DNA of 64,000 bases from Firmicutes bacterium HGW-Firmicutes-1 (GTDB taxonomy: Bacteria; Bacillota; Clostridia; Lachnospirales; Vallitaleaceae): positions 60,135 to 124,134 of the forward strand of contig PHAG01000010.1 in assembly GCA_002841625.1 (NCBI GenBank), given 5' to 3'. How positions within the stretch are numbered: the stretch's first letter is position 1; each line of letters opens with the position of its first letter. The translations under genes were made by a program, and so were the position numbers. This document shows positions 40,501 through 47,963 of this stretch, one piece after another. The notes under the pieces were generated by a model that saw only the letters and a list, made by a program, of their open reading frames with translations, did not search any database and was not told where the DNA came from.

Positions 40501-40538
40501 AGACACAAGAGGAAAGTCTTCTTACGGAGCTAATATAA
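37512..40538 (+). CDS. Large MalT/SARP-type transcriptional regulator
   Basis: Protein of 1008 residues. An STAND-type ATPase domain opens with P-loop GPAGYGKTT (about residues 40-48) and Walker B-like LTIILDDFHYI near 131. A long series of TPR-like helices runs from about 330 to 760. The C-terminus is not LuxR-type. It has a SARP-like winged helix (about 790-880, RWRTSKAKNIFYYLVYNG) followed by a bacterial transcriptional activator domain (about 900-1005). Such proteins integrate a ligand and ATP state to activate transcription. The target is unknown; the SLH-lipase gene downstream is a candidate. GTG 37512 and ATG 37518 both suit the AAAGGAG site. tRNA-Thr lies 25 bases upstream. Confidence 0.88.
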   Translation: MDMNIINAKFSPTILGEDYIIRTKLLSDMKKNKNVIFITGPAGYGKTTLLAQYHKAVDENVMWYHLDRYDDEIGTFITYFTKGISRFLEKRDVNIPGISDELLIEVEIKSLVAEMLNYLTINCKEKLTIILDDFHYISNTQILEMVNTFLKYMPSNICFILASRTKPNLDSDYLITNDRFLEINIDSLKFTNEEEQEYIDAVKSTYKVCSIGKDTIRKNNGWPFGLNLLQHAVRENLVGDYEINDLYKKCFDNIYELSDDKEFLISTCMLDVLDIEACNFIAIRNNTNEILNRLSNKGLFISKTHNGVYKYHDLFKDYLINKVDDKKTIYAKIADYYISKKNYIEAIDYLLLSEAYKKVEAILKRDSYKYISITYYSKVYNWDKKISKKQVNKYGGLSLIKAIIALKDLDVDGGTHYILNARELFVKNNDKDGQLKADIIWVKALRMQQKFSEAYELATTIYDKLVDRDLDEKIDIMTEKLHSGAFLCKVQEEYKSLKKEVKGIDEKNIKNHEVQALALLEYASYLIGEYKTAMEIQSKYRNRISPLNSILYTIRIYVVWGQLEEGKEQIQYEIENAKKFRLSSNLPELYAILAEIEFHRGRYSLAEKYFKEAIDLFEDNKNNLFHLCVFTYIHFLVFIGRKEEGLELIVKSYNNIPKESYWGYMMADMMLSQTYLLLGNYTKAISYSEKAMIPSEEFGTKLYIATLSAVLATSYLALGYEEKAFIYAKRSMALSERGNYIQDFITNYEFYKPLYDFCLLKNINKEFIDQIVDRSSKNDPSYHELEKPKLYVQFFGDNIVKSVGKLIRWRTSKAKNIFYYLVYNGKTGVTKDKLIDTFFENYDLDKAQGNLRTTLTYIRKALLEVGFKDIIWTANGRYFINDKNIMTDLSIFEDIITKINSNHDSSTVLCQELCKVYRGSFCEDIDLYDFTLERERYSNIFEKAILNTISYLDIKGSYKEAIVFINILLKHKKFHEEYYQMKEQLYKKLGDSAMVKKTQEESLLTELI

Positions 40539-40569
40539 AAACAACTTCAAAAATTCTATTATTAAAAAG

Positions 40570-40600
40570 CATACATTACAATTAAAATGTATGTTTTTTT
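40570..40600 (+). terminator. Terminator of the large regulator gene
   Basis: CATACATT / AATGTATG stem with an eight-base loop and TTTTTTT. Confidence 0.88.
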
Positions 40601-40650
40601 AGTTGTGAGGATTTTTGCACAGGGTAAGTTTTTAACTATTTGTTTATTAT

Positions 40651-40680
40651 TTGTTAACGGGGACTTGCTATCATTATAAA
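40651..40680 (+). promoter_or_regulatory. Putative promoter of the SLH-lipase gene
   Basis: TTGTTA (40651-40656), 18-base spacer, TATAAA (40675-40680), about 90 bases before the start. Confidence 0.5.
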
Positions 40681-40771
40681 TGAATGACAAATTCAAGTTT
40701 GATTGGAAGGTGATGGTTAAAGTAGTTAGTAGGGTACCAATTAGAGATATCATAAAAGGAGGCGTAAAGAA

Positions 40772-42139
40772 ATGAAGTATTTTCAAAAATTTGCAAGAAA
40801 ACTAATTGCTTTTGTTTTAACATTGGCAATTAGTATACCGTTATTTACGGTGGGTGTTTTAGCGGAATCGGATATAACAAATCATTGGGCGGGGAATACG
40901 ATCAAGGAGTGGTTAGAGAAAGGCATAGCAAGTGGCTATGGGGATGGCACTTTTAAGCCGGAAAATAGTATTACTAGGGCGGAGTTTATGAACCTTGTTA
41001 ACAATGCGTTAGGGTATACAAAAGAATCAATGATCCAATTTAAAGATGTTACAGAAGGTAAATGGTATTATAATGTTATCCAAAAAGCAGTAGCAGCAGG
41101 ATATATAGCGGGTTATGTGGATGGAACAATGAAACCTAATAGCCCAATAACAAGACAAGAAGTAGCTGTTATTATTTGTAAGATTAAAAACGCTGAACAA
41201 AGTCCAGATAGTAGTAAGCATTTAACAGATGAAAATAAAATAGAAACATGGAGTAAAGGTTATATAGGTGCAGTTGTAAGAGATGGTTATATGGGGGGAT
41301 ATACAGATGGTAGCTTTAAGGCTACAGCTCAAATTAAACGTGGTGAAGCAATTACTGTATTAAATAACGTGATTTCTACAGTAACATATAATAAGCCAGG
41401 TACATATGGGCCAGCTACGGGAACCGAAATAATCAAGACGAATGTAATTGTAAAAGCAGATGGTGTCATACTTCAAAATATTCATATCAAAGGTAATTTG
41501 ACGATTGCTGAAGAAGTTGGGAAAGGAAATGTTACGCTCAATAACGTAACTGTTGATGGAGAAACGTTCATAAGAGGTGGCGGGAAGGATAGTATCCATA
41601 TTAATGGAGGTCAATATCATAAAATTACTGTTCAAAAGACCTCAAGTGGGCAAGTGCGTATTGTAGCTATTGATGTCAAAGGAACAGAAGTTATCATTTC
41701 AGAACAAGCGGCGGGAGAAACGATAATACTAGAAGGAAAGTTCGATAGTGTAAAAGTTGATGCTGATAATGTAGAAATTAAAACGCAAGGTAATACACAA
41801 ATAAGTGAAATGAAAGTTGGAAAGGAAGCACAGGGATGTAAAATTAACCTGGAGGCAGGTACTAAGGTAACAAAGTTAATATTAGAAGTAACAACGGACG
41901 TGAAAGGTAACGGCACGATAACGGAGGCAATTGTATCAGAGGGTGTAAAACCCCCAAGCATAACTCCAACTATTACTACATCAGCTGGAGGAGGGTCATC
42001 ACAACCATTAACACAAGTTATTTCTGGAACATTAACTGTTTCAGCAGGAGTACCGGATTTAACAGCAGCAACAATCCAATTGAAAAAGGCCAACGTTAAT
42101 GTTGGAGCACCAATTCATCCAGCATTACAGCGAACTTAA
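40772..42139 (+). CDS. SLH-domain surface protein, N-terminal part of a frameshifted gene
   Basis: Exported protein of 455 residues up to the present stop. A signal peptide (about 1-31, ending VGVLA-E) is followed by three S-layer homology domains (about 32-210: SDITNHWAG, GYVDGTMKPNSPITRQEV, GYTDGSFKATAQIKRGEA). A parallel-beta-like region (about 215-385) and a Thr/Ser-rich linker follow. The last domain begins GTLTVSAGVPDLTAATIQLK and stops abruptly. The same domain continues in another frame from about 42118 (ITANLNGYYEFSTALFDVV), so a one-base loss near 42110-42125 has split one gene. The intact product would be an SLH-anchored esterase of about 900 residues. Confidence 0.87.
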   Translation: MKYFQKFARKLIAFVLTLAISIPLFTVGVLAESDITNHWAGNTIKEWLEKGIASGYGDGTFKPENSITRAEFMNLVNNALGYTKESMIQFKDVTEGKWYYNVIQKAVAAGYIAGYVDGTMKPNSPITRQEVAVIICKIKNAEQSPDSSKHLTDENKIETWSKGYIGAVVRDGYMGGYTDGSFKATAQIKRGEAITVLNNVISTVTYNKPGTYGPATGTEIIKTNVIVKADGVILQNIHIKGNLTIAEEVGKGNVTLNNVTVDGETFIRGGGKDSIHINGGQYHKITVQKTSSGQVRIVAIDVKGTEVIISEQAAGETIILEGKFDSVKVDADNVEIKTQGNTQISEMKVGKEAQGCKINLEAGTKVTKLILEVTTDVKGNGTITEAIVSEGVKPPSITPTITTSAGGGSSQPLTQVISGTLTVSAGVPDLTAATIQLKKANVNVGAPIHPALQRT

Positions 42140-42165
42140 ATGGATACTATGAGTTTTCAACTGCA

Positions 42166-43500
42166 TTGTTTGATGTAGTGAATGGTACCAATATCTCTGG
42201 GAAAAATCTTGAAATAGCGAGAAAAGAACCGATCATTACAACACAGACTTCAACAACTGTAACAAAAGGTACAGATGGAGTGAGTATTGCAATTGATTTA
42301 ACCTCAGGGAAAGATTATCCAGCACAGGTTTTGAATTTAGGTCATACGTTTGCAGACAATGCAACGGTCACAAACCTTAACAATTGGACTGTAAATACAG
42401 GAACAACCGGATTAACCTTTTCATCCATTACCAAAAATAGCGATACGCAAGTAACGCTTAACTTTACAGGATTAACAACAAATGCAAGAGCCTTTACAGT
42501 TCAAGCAGAGGCAGCCGCAATATCGGGTAATTATTCATTTGATAGTAACGTATTGGCTTTTAGTGTAGTACAGGATGATTTGATTACCGACTCAACTGGT
42601 GGTATGCAAATCTACTATGCAAAAAATACGGATGTCCAAGATATGAGAGCTGTTGTAGTCATGGTACATGGACTTGCTGAGCATTTAGGTAGGTATAATG
42701 AGTCGGCAGAGGCGCTAAATGCGGCAGGATATGGAGTCTATAGACTTGATAACAAGGGACATGGTAAAACGGGTGTTGCAAATGGAGATCAAGGATATGT
42801 TGAAGACTTCAGCGAATACTATGAAGACATTGATTTAGTAGTTGATATAGCAAAGGCAGAAAACCCTGGCAAACCAGTCTATATGCTAGGACATAGTATG
42901 GGAGGCTTACTTACAGCAATGTACGGAGTAACCTATACAAGCAAGCTTGATGGCCAAATAATATCAGGTGGTGCAACAGGACCTTATTACTTATCCTTTG
43001 GGTTAGATGATGCAGCATTTTATACGGCAGTAGGGGGAGCAAATTCGCTTGTACCAAACAGTTTAACGAGTACAGTATGTAGGTATCCAGCAATTCAATC
43101 CTATTATTATGTTGATCCATTACGACTAACGTCGTATACAAGAAAGCTTCAATGGGAGACCTTTGGTGCAGGATCAAAATATTTAGAGGATCAAATAACG
43201 GCAGGGAATTATACATATCCAGTATTTATTATTCATGGTGGAGACGATAGAATTGTATCTAAGGCATTTTCAGAAAGCCTAAACAACAATATTGATTCAG
43301 TTGATAAGACCCTCACCATTTATCCGGGCTTATACCATGAATCACTTAATGAAAGAAATGAAAAGGTAGTAGTTACAGAAGATATTATCTTAGATCAATT
43401 ACTAACAATAACCAGCTATTTTCGGATTTTAGTCGAAAAGGCTGGTTTTTTGTTTAATAATACTCGTATAAAATCAAGAGATAAGCTTTATATTATATAA
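42166..43500 (+). CDS. Alpha/beta hydrolase (monoacylglycerol lipase-like), C-terminal part of the frameshifted gene
   Basis: The fragment is 444 residues from a TTG with no RBS, so it is probably not started independently. It begins with the rest of the beta domain of the upstream part, then an Ig-like domain (about residues 20-130). A hydrolase domain follows with oxyanion/HG motif VVMVHGLAEHLGRY, nucleophile elbow GHSMGG, acid in IIHGGDDRIVSK and the catalytic His in GLYHESLNE. This is the monoacylglycerol lipase/lysophospholipase pattern, so the intact protein would be a cell-surface lipase. The last 30 codons run through a terminator hairpin and look non-native, hinting at another disruption near the end. 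Confidence 0.82.
   Translation: MFDVVNGTNISGKNLEIARKEPIITTQTSTTVTKGTDGVSIAIDLTSGKDYPAQVLNLGHTFADNATVTNLNNWTVNTGTTGLTFSSITKNSDTQVTLNFTGLTTNARAFTVQAEAAAISGNYSFDSNVLAFSVVQDDLITDSTGGMQIYYAKNTDVQDMRAVVVMVHGLAEHLGRYNESAEALNAAGYGVYRLDNKGHGKTGVANGDQGYVEDFSEYYEDIDLVVDIAKAENPGKPVYMLGHSMGGLLTAMYGVTYTSKLDGQIISGGATGPYYLSFGLDDAAFYTAVGGANSLVPNSLTSTVCRYPAIQSYYYVDPLRLTSYTRKLQWETFGAGSKYLEDQITAGNYTYPVFIIHGGDDRIVSKAFSESLNNNIDSVDKTLTIYPGLYHESLNERNEKVVVTEDIILDQLLTITSYFRILVEKAGFLFNNTRIKSRDKLYII
43410..43451 (+). terminator. Terminator inside the last codons of the lipase frame
   Basis: AACCAGC..TTTTCG pairs with CGAAAAGGCTGGTT, followed by TTTTTTG. It lies within the open frame, so the original stop was probably before it. 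Confidence 0.75.
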
Positions 43501-43563
43501 GGAATATGATATCATTATTTATAATAACGATAGGATTACTATTTTAAGGAGATATAAAAAAAC

Positions 43564-44316
43564 ATGCTTCATGAATTTTCAAGAACAGAACTACTTATAG
43601 GAAAACAAGGTATAGAGAAGCTAAAGAATGCAAAGGTTGCTATATTTGGTATCGGTGGAGTAGGAACTTTTGTGGTTGAAGGCCTAGTTCGTTCAGGTGT
43701 TGGTAAATTTGTTTTAATTGATGACGATTGCATTTGTTTAACAAATATAAATAGACAACTTCATGCTACAAGAAAGACGGTAGGAAAACCTAAGGTTGAA
43801 GCTATGAAAGAAAGGATTCTAGATATTAATCCGAAAGCAGAAGTAGAAACCATTCAGAGCTTTTATATGCCAGACAATGCGGATGAAATGTTACAGGATG
43901 ATTATGACTATATTGTTGATGCTATAGATACAGTAACGGCAAAGATAGATTTGATTTTACAAGCAAACAAAAGAAACATACCGATAATTAGTTGTATGGG
44001 GGCTGGGAATAAGCTTGATCCAACTAAATTTGAAGTGACAGATATTTATAAAACCTCTGTTTGTCCGCTTGCTAAGGTTATGAGAAAAGAGCTCAAACGA
44101 AGAGGCGTTAAAAAGCTAAAGGTAGTTTACTCGAAGGAAACTCCTATGAAACCCCTTGAAGAAGATGATTCAAGTTGTAGTAACAATTGTATTTGCCCCT
44201 CAGGAACAACAAGAAAATGCACTGTAAGGCGTCAAATCCCAGGTAGCATTTCTTTCGTTCCCTCAGTGGCAGGACTTATTATAAGCGGAGAAGTAATCAA
44301 AGATATGATACGATAG
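43564..44316 (+). CDS. tcdA: tRNA threonylcarbamoyladenosine dehydratase
   Basis: ThiF/E1-like enzyme of 250 residues that uses ATP to cyclise t6A at position 37 of tRNA. The Rossmann motif is AIFGIGGVGTFVVEGL, with the E1 residues in LIDDDCICLTNINRQ. Cysteines in SSCSNNCICPSGTTRKC (about residues 203-219) form a metal or loop region usual for the clostridial form. RBS AAGGAG. It is followed 12 bases later by an Rrf2 gene. In Bacillus and clostridia the tcdA-like gene often sits beside cymR and cysteine genes, as here. Confidence 0.9.
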   Translation: MLHEFSRTELLIGKQGIEKLKNAKVAIFGIGGVGTFVVEGLVRSGVGKFVLIDDDCICLTNINRQLHATRKTVGKPKVEAMKERILDINPKAEVETIQSFYMPDNADEMLQDDYDYIVDAIDTVTAKIDLILQANKRNIPIISCMGAGNKLDPTKFEVTDIYKTSVCPLAKVMRKELKRRGVKKLKVVYSKETPMKPLEEDDSSCSNNCICPSGTTRKCTVRRQIPGSISFVPSVAGLIISGEVIKDMIR

Positions 44317-44328
44317 GAGGTAAGATCT

Positions 44329-44781
44329 ATGAAGATATCAACAAAAGGCAGATACGCGCTTGAGGCTGTACTGGATTTAGCAGTTCACTCCCAAACGGAG
44401 GTAGAGAATTTAAATAACATTTCTGAAAGATTGAAAATATCAAAAAACTATTTAGAGCAATTATTTAGTGTACTTAGAAAAAAAGAGCTTATTAATAGCG
44501 TTCGAGGTGCCCAAGGTGGATATAGGTTAGCCAGAAGTGCAGATAAAATTACTGCGGGTGAGGTCATACGTGCAGTAGAAGGACCATTATCACCAGTTAA
44601 TTGTATAGAAGAAGGTAAATGTGATGATCCGTGCAATGATTACTCTACATGTGTAACTAGATTAATGTGGCTAAGAATGATGGATGAAATCAACAAGGCC
44701 GCGGATAGTGTTACAATTAGTGACTTAGTGGACGCATATGGAAAAATGAAGAAAAAAGACATTATCGAATATTTTATTTAA
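44329..44781 (+). CDS. Rrf2-family regulator with cysteine cluster (IscR-like)
   Basis: DNA-binding regulator of 150 residues. The winged helix is LNNISERLKISKNYLEQLFS with wing INSVRGAQGGYRLARS. After it come cysteines in NCIEEGKCDDPCNDYSTC, the position of Fe-S or nitric-oxide sensing cysteines in IscR/NsrR. That suggests a cluster-sensing role in iron-sulfur or sulfur control. It is not the CymR form, which lacks the cysteines; that form is encoded next. RBS AGGAGGT. Co-transcribed with tcdA. Confidence 0.88.
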   Translation: MKISTKGRYALEAVLDLAVHSQTEVENLNNISERLKISKNYLEQLFSVLRKKELINSVRGAQGGYRLARSADKITAGEVIRAVEGPLSPVNCIEEGKCDDPCNDYSTCVTRLMWLRMMDEINKAADSVTISDLVDAYGKMKKKDIIEYFI

Positions 44782-44805
44782 TTAATCAACAAGAGGTGTA
44801 GAGAT

Positions 44806-45252
44806 ATGAAAATTTCAACAAAAGGTCGATATGGACTAAGAGCAATGATTGACTTAGCAGTATATTCAAATGGAACACATGTATCACTGTTTAGCATTGC
44901 AGAAAGACAAGGTATCTCAGGAATATATTTAGAGCAGGTTTTTGCTACTCTAAGAAAAGCGGGTCTTGTAAAAAGTGTTAAGGGAGCACAAGGAGGATAT
45001 TTGTTGTGCGACAGACCAGAAAACATTAAAGTTGGCCAAATAATTCGTTCGCTCGAAGGAGATTTATCTGTTATAGATGAACAAGAATCCGACAAAACGG
45101 ATTACAGTTTAATATCAGCATGTGTAAAAGAAAATGTTTGGGACAAAATAGATGATAATATTAATAAACTCGTCGATGGTATCACACTTGAGGATTTGGT
45201 AATAGAACAAAACAAATTAAATGATGATTCCGGTTCTATGTTTCATATTTAA
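44806..45252 (+). CDS. Rrf2-family regulator, CymR-like
   Basis: DNA-binding protein of 148 residues, sister of the preceding gene (both begin MKISTKGRY). The winged helix is SLFSIAERQGISGIYLEQVF with wing KSVKGAQGGYLL. It lacks the clustered cysteines of the first, as does CymR, the master repressor of cysteine metabolism that senses through O-acetylserine sulfhydrylase. The two PLP enzymes for Cys/Met metabolism directly downstream are probable targets. RBS AAGAGGTG. Confidence 0.87.
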   Translation: MKISTKGRYGLRAMIDLAVYSNGTHVSLFSIAERQGISGIYLEQVFATLRKAGLVKSVKGAQGGYLLCDRPENIKVGQIIRSLEGDLSVIDEQESDKTDYSLISACVKENVWDKIDDNINKLVDGITLEDLVIEQNKLNDDSGSMFHI

Positions 45253-45267
45253 TCTAATAATAAGTAG

Positions 45268-45296
45268 TTGACAGTGAATTTGAATAAGTGTAGTAT
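45268..45296 (+). promoter_or_regulatory. Promoter of the Cys/Met PLP enzyme pair
   Basis: TTGACA (45268-45273), 17-base spacer, TAGTAT (45291-45296). It leaves a leader of about 80 bases before the coding frame. No CymR box was recognised with confidence. Confidence 0.7.
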
Positions 45297-45381
45297 AAGA
45301 TTACATAACCGCTTAATTATATAGGATTAATAAGGTATCGCTGGCGGTGCTCAATAAATTAAAAAGAAGGGACTGATTTTC

Positions 45382-46533
45382 ATTGGGAATGTAAAAAATC
45401 AAAGCATAGAAACAAAGGTTGTACACGGAGACAAGGGTTATGACCCACATACAGGAGCTATAAGCTATCCAATATATCAAAGCGCAACCTTTAGGCATCC
45501 AGGGCTAAATCAATCTACAGGATATGATTATTCGAGGCTTCAAAATCCAACAAGAGAAGAGCTGGAAAATACACTAGCAATCTTAGAAAATGGGAAACGA
45601 GGCTTTGCTTTTTCTAGTGGTATGGCAGCAATATCAACGGTACTTAAGCTTTTTTCGCCAGGAGCACATATCGTAGTTTCAGATGATATGTATGGAGGAA
45701 CCTATAGACTATTTGAAGAAATTTATAAAGGCTATGGATTAGAATTTAGCTATGTTGATACGAGTATAATCAAGGATGTTAAAGAAGCTATTAAAGATAA
45801 TACAGTAGCACTTTTTATTGAAACACCAACAAATCCATTAATGAAAGTATCCGATCTAAAAGCTCTTTCTGATTTGGCTAAGGAAAAAGGGCTATTGACT
45901 ATAGTCGATAATACTTTTCTTACGCCTTATTATCAGCGACCGTTAGAGCTTGGTGCAAATATTGTTGTTCATAGTGGTACGAAATACTTAGGTGGTCATA
46001 ATGATACACTAGCTGGATTTGTAATAATGAGTGATGATAAACTGATTGATAAAATTCAATTAATCCAAAAATCAGAAGGCGCAATGCTTGCACCATTTGA
46101 TAGCTGGCTTATTTTAAGAGGAATTAAGACGTTAGGAGTTAGGCTTAATAAACAACAAGAAAACGCCATTAAAATTGCAAATTGGCTAAGTAACCACGAA
46201 GCAGTTGAAAAGGTTTATTATGTTGGATTACCAGAGCATTTAGGCTATGAGATCAGTAAAAAGCAAGCCTCAGGCTTTGGAGCTATGATTTCTTTTACAG
46301 TAAAAGACATTAAATTCATTCCCCAAGTTCTAGAAAGAGTACAGATTATTTTATTTGCTGAAAGCTTAGGTGGAGTAGAGAGTCTCATTACTTATCCAAT
46401 TGTGCAAACGCATTCAGCTATACCTGAAGAAATGAGAAAAAGAGTAGGGGTGACAGATAAGTTACTAAGACTATCAGTTGGAATTGAGGCCGCAGAGGAT
46501 CTAATCATGGATCTTGAGCAAGCTTTGAAATAA
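45382..46533 (+). CDS. Cystathionine gamma-lyase/synthase-type PLP enzyme, unusual start
   Basis: PLP enzyme of the Cys/Met family, about 383 residues. Family residues begin well before the first ATG at 45622: SIETKVVHGDKGYDPHTGA and SYPIYQSATFRHPG are essential N-terminal parts. In this frame no ATG, GTG or TTG lies between the upstream stop (45355-45357) and 45622. An AAGAAGGGA site at 45364-45372 points to ATT at 45382 as start. PLP lysine is in HSGTKYLGGH, with VDNTFLTPYYQRPLELG before it. It acts in transsulfuration or homocysteine/cysteine interconversion; synthase and lyase cannot be separated from sequence. Either AUU is used, or the start codon has mutated. Confidence 0.85.
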   Translation: MGNVKNQSIETKVVHGDKGYDPHTGAISYPIYQSATFRHPGLNQSTGYDYSRLQNPTREELENTLAILENGKRGFAFSSGMAAISTVLKLFSPGAHIVVSDDMYGGTYRLFEEIYKGYGLEFSYVDTSIIKDVKEAIKDNTVALFIETPTNPLMKVSDLKALSDLAKEKGLLTIVDNTFLTPYYQRPLELGANIVVHSGTKYLGGHNDTLAGFVIMSDDKLIDKIQLIQKSEGAMLAPFDSWLILRGIKTLGVRLNKQQENAIKIANWLSNHEAVEKVYYVGLPEHLGYEISKKQASGFGAMISFTVKDIKFIPQVLERVQIILFAESLGGVESLITYPIVQTHSAIPEEMRKRVGVTDKLLRLSVGIEAAEDLIMDLEQALK

Positions 46534-46562
46534 ATAGAAAATATATACAAGGAGGGAACCTC

Positions 46563-47699
46563 ATGAGGTTTGGAACTAAATTAATCCATAATAAGCATGC
46601 CATAGATAAAAATACTGGAGCGTTAAGCATACCTATTTATCAAGTATCCACCTATCATCAGGAGGATATTGACTTAAATCAAGAATATCAATACTCAAGG
46701 TCAGAAAACCCTACTAGGAAAGCATTAGAAGAAACGATTGCATTACTTGAAGGAGGCGAAAGAGGTTTTGCATTTTCTTCTGGTATGGCAGCAACATCAT
46801 CAGTGCTTTCAATATTTTCAGCTAGAGACCATATCATTGTTTGTGAAGATGTATATGGTGGTACATATAGAATTGCAAATAATTTCTTCACTCGATTTGA
46901 TTTTGAAATAAGCTTTGTGGATGCAACAAATGTAGATGCAATCAAACAAGCCATAAAATCAAATACGAAAGGAATTTATTTGGAATCCCCATCAAACCCA
47001 ACGTTAAAGATTACTGATATTAAAGCGATTAGCGCGATTGCGAATGAAAACAACATCATAGTCATGGTAGACAACACATTTATGTCACCCTACCTTCAGA
47101 GACCTTTAGAGCTTGGTGCACATATCGTTATTCATAGCGCTACAAAATTTATCGGTGGACACAGTGATGTGATCGCTGGCTTAGTTGTTGCAAAGGAACC
47201 TGATTTATGTAACAGGATTTATGCAGTTCAAAATGGATTTGGTGCTATCTTGGGCCCACAAGATTCCTGGCTATTATTAAGAGGTCTTAAAACCTTGAAG
47301 GTTAGAATGGACTATCAGCAAAATAACGCCAGACTACTTGCGCAATGGCTCAGTCTTCAACCCGAAGTCAAAACTGTATATTACCCAGAGCTACATTCAC
47401 ATCCCGGATCCCAAATTCATATGTCACAGTCTGATGGACCAGGTGCCGTCCTATCCTTCGAAACCCATGATGAAGACCTTGCTCGACACTTTATGAAAAA
47501 CGTAACCACTGCTGCAGTAGCAGTCAGCCTTGGTGGCGTCGAAACAATCGTATCCTACCCCGCTAAAATGTCTCACGCTTCCATGCCAAAACCCGAACGT
47601 GAAAAACGAGGCATATCCGACGCCCTAATACGAATCTCACTAGGACTTGAAGATATCGAAGACATCCTTGAGGACTTTAAAAACGCACTAAAAAAATAA
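46563..47699 (+). CDS. Cystathionine beta/gamma-lyase-type PLP enzyme
   Basis: Second enzyme of the Cys/Met PLP family, 378 residues, homologous throughout to the preceding one. Motifs are PIYQVSTYHQED, YSRSENPTRKALEE, VDNTFMSPYLQRPLELG and the PLP lysine in HSATKFIGGHSD. It is 30 bases after the first gene, with AAGGAGGG. Together they could make both transsulfuration steps (synthase plus lyase), but which does what is unclear. The last 300 bases show more C and C-ending codons than the rest; 47521-47640 has 39 C and 22 G. Confidence 0.9.
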   Translation: MRFGTKLIHNKHAIDKNTGALSIPIYQVSTYHQEDIDLNQEYQYSRSENPTRKALEETIALLEGGERGFAFSSGMAATSSVLSIFSARDHIIVCEDVYGGTYRIANNFFTRFDFEISFVDATNVDAIKQAIKSNTKGIYLESPSNPTLKITDIKAISAIANENNIIVMVDNTFMSPYLQRPLELGAHIVIHSATKFIGGHSDVIAGLVVAKEPDLCNRIYAVQNGFGAILGPQDSWLLLRGLKTLKVRMDYQQNNARLLAQWLSLQPEVKTVYYPELHSHPGSQIHMSQSDGPGAVLSFETHDEDLARHFMKNVTTAAVAVSLGGVETIVSYPAKMSHASMPKPEREKRGISDALIRISLGLEDIEDILEDFKNALKK

Positions 47700-47759
47700 G
47701 CAACCCCATGTACATACTTCTCAAAAAGAAGATTTAACTTTCAAATATAAAAATCAAAT

Positions 47760-47822
47760 ATCCCCTTATAGTATCTACATTGATTAAGCATTTCATTTTC
47801 AATGTTTTTACCCTAAGGGGAT
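47760..47822. other. Nested inverted repeat between convergent genes
   Basis: ATCCCCTTA (47760-47768) pairs with TAAGGGGAT (47814-47822) and ACATTGA (47777-47783) with TCAATGT (47799-47805). It may end transcription in either direction, although no long T run adjoins. Confidence 0.55.
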
Positions 47823-47963
47823 TACTTTATCTTCATTTCGATATTTTCTTTTTCTTTCAAAACTCCCACAAGTACGGCGCCCGATTGACCTTATTTCTTG
47901 GTTCCTAAAAATTTTACAATACAGACCTCTTTGTCGACAACCTACAAACGCTTCTAATCAATC

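Noticed and set aside
45622-46533. Start of the first Cys/Met PLP enzyme at ATG 45622
   Set aside because: It would remove about 80 conserved N-terminal residues including the cofactor/substrate loop; homology continues upstream.
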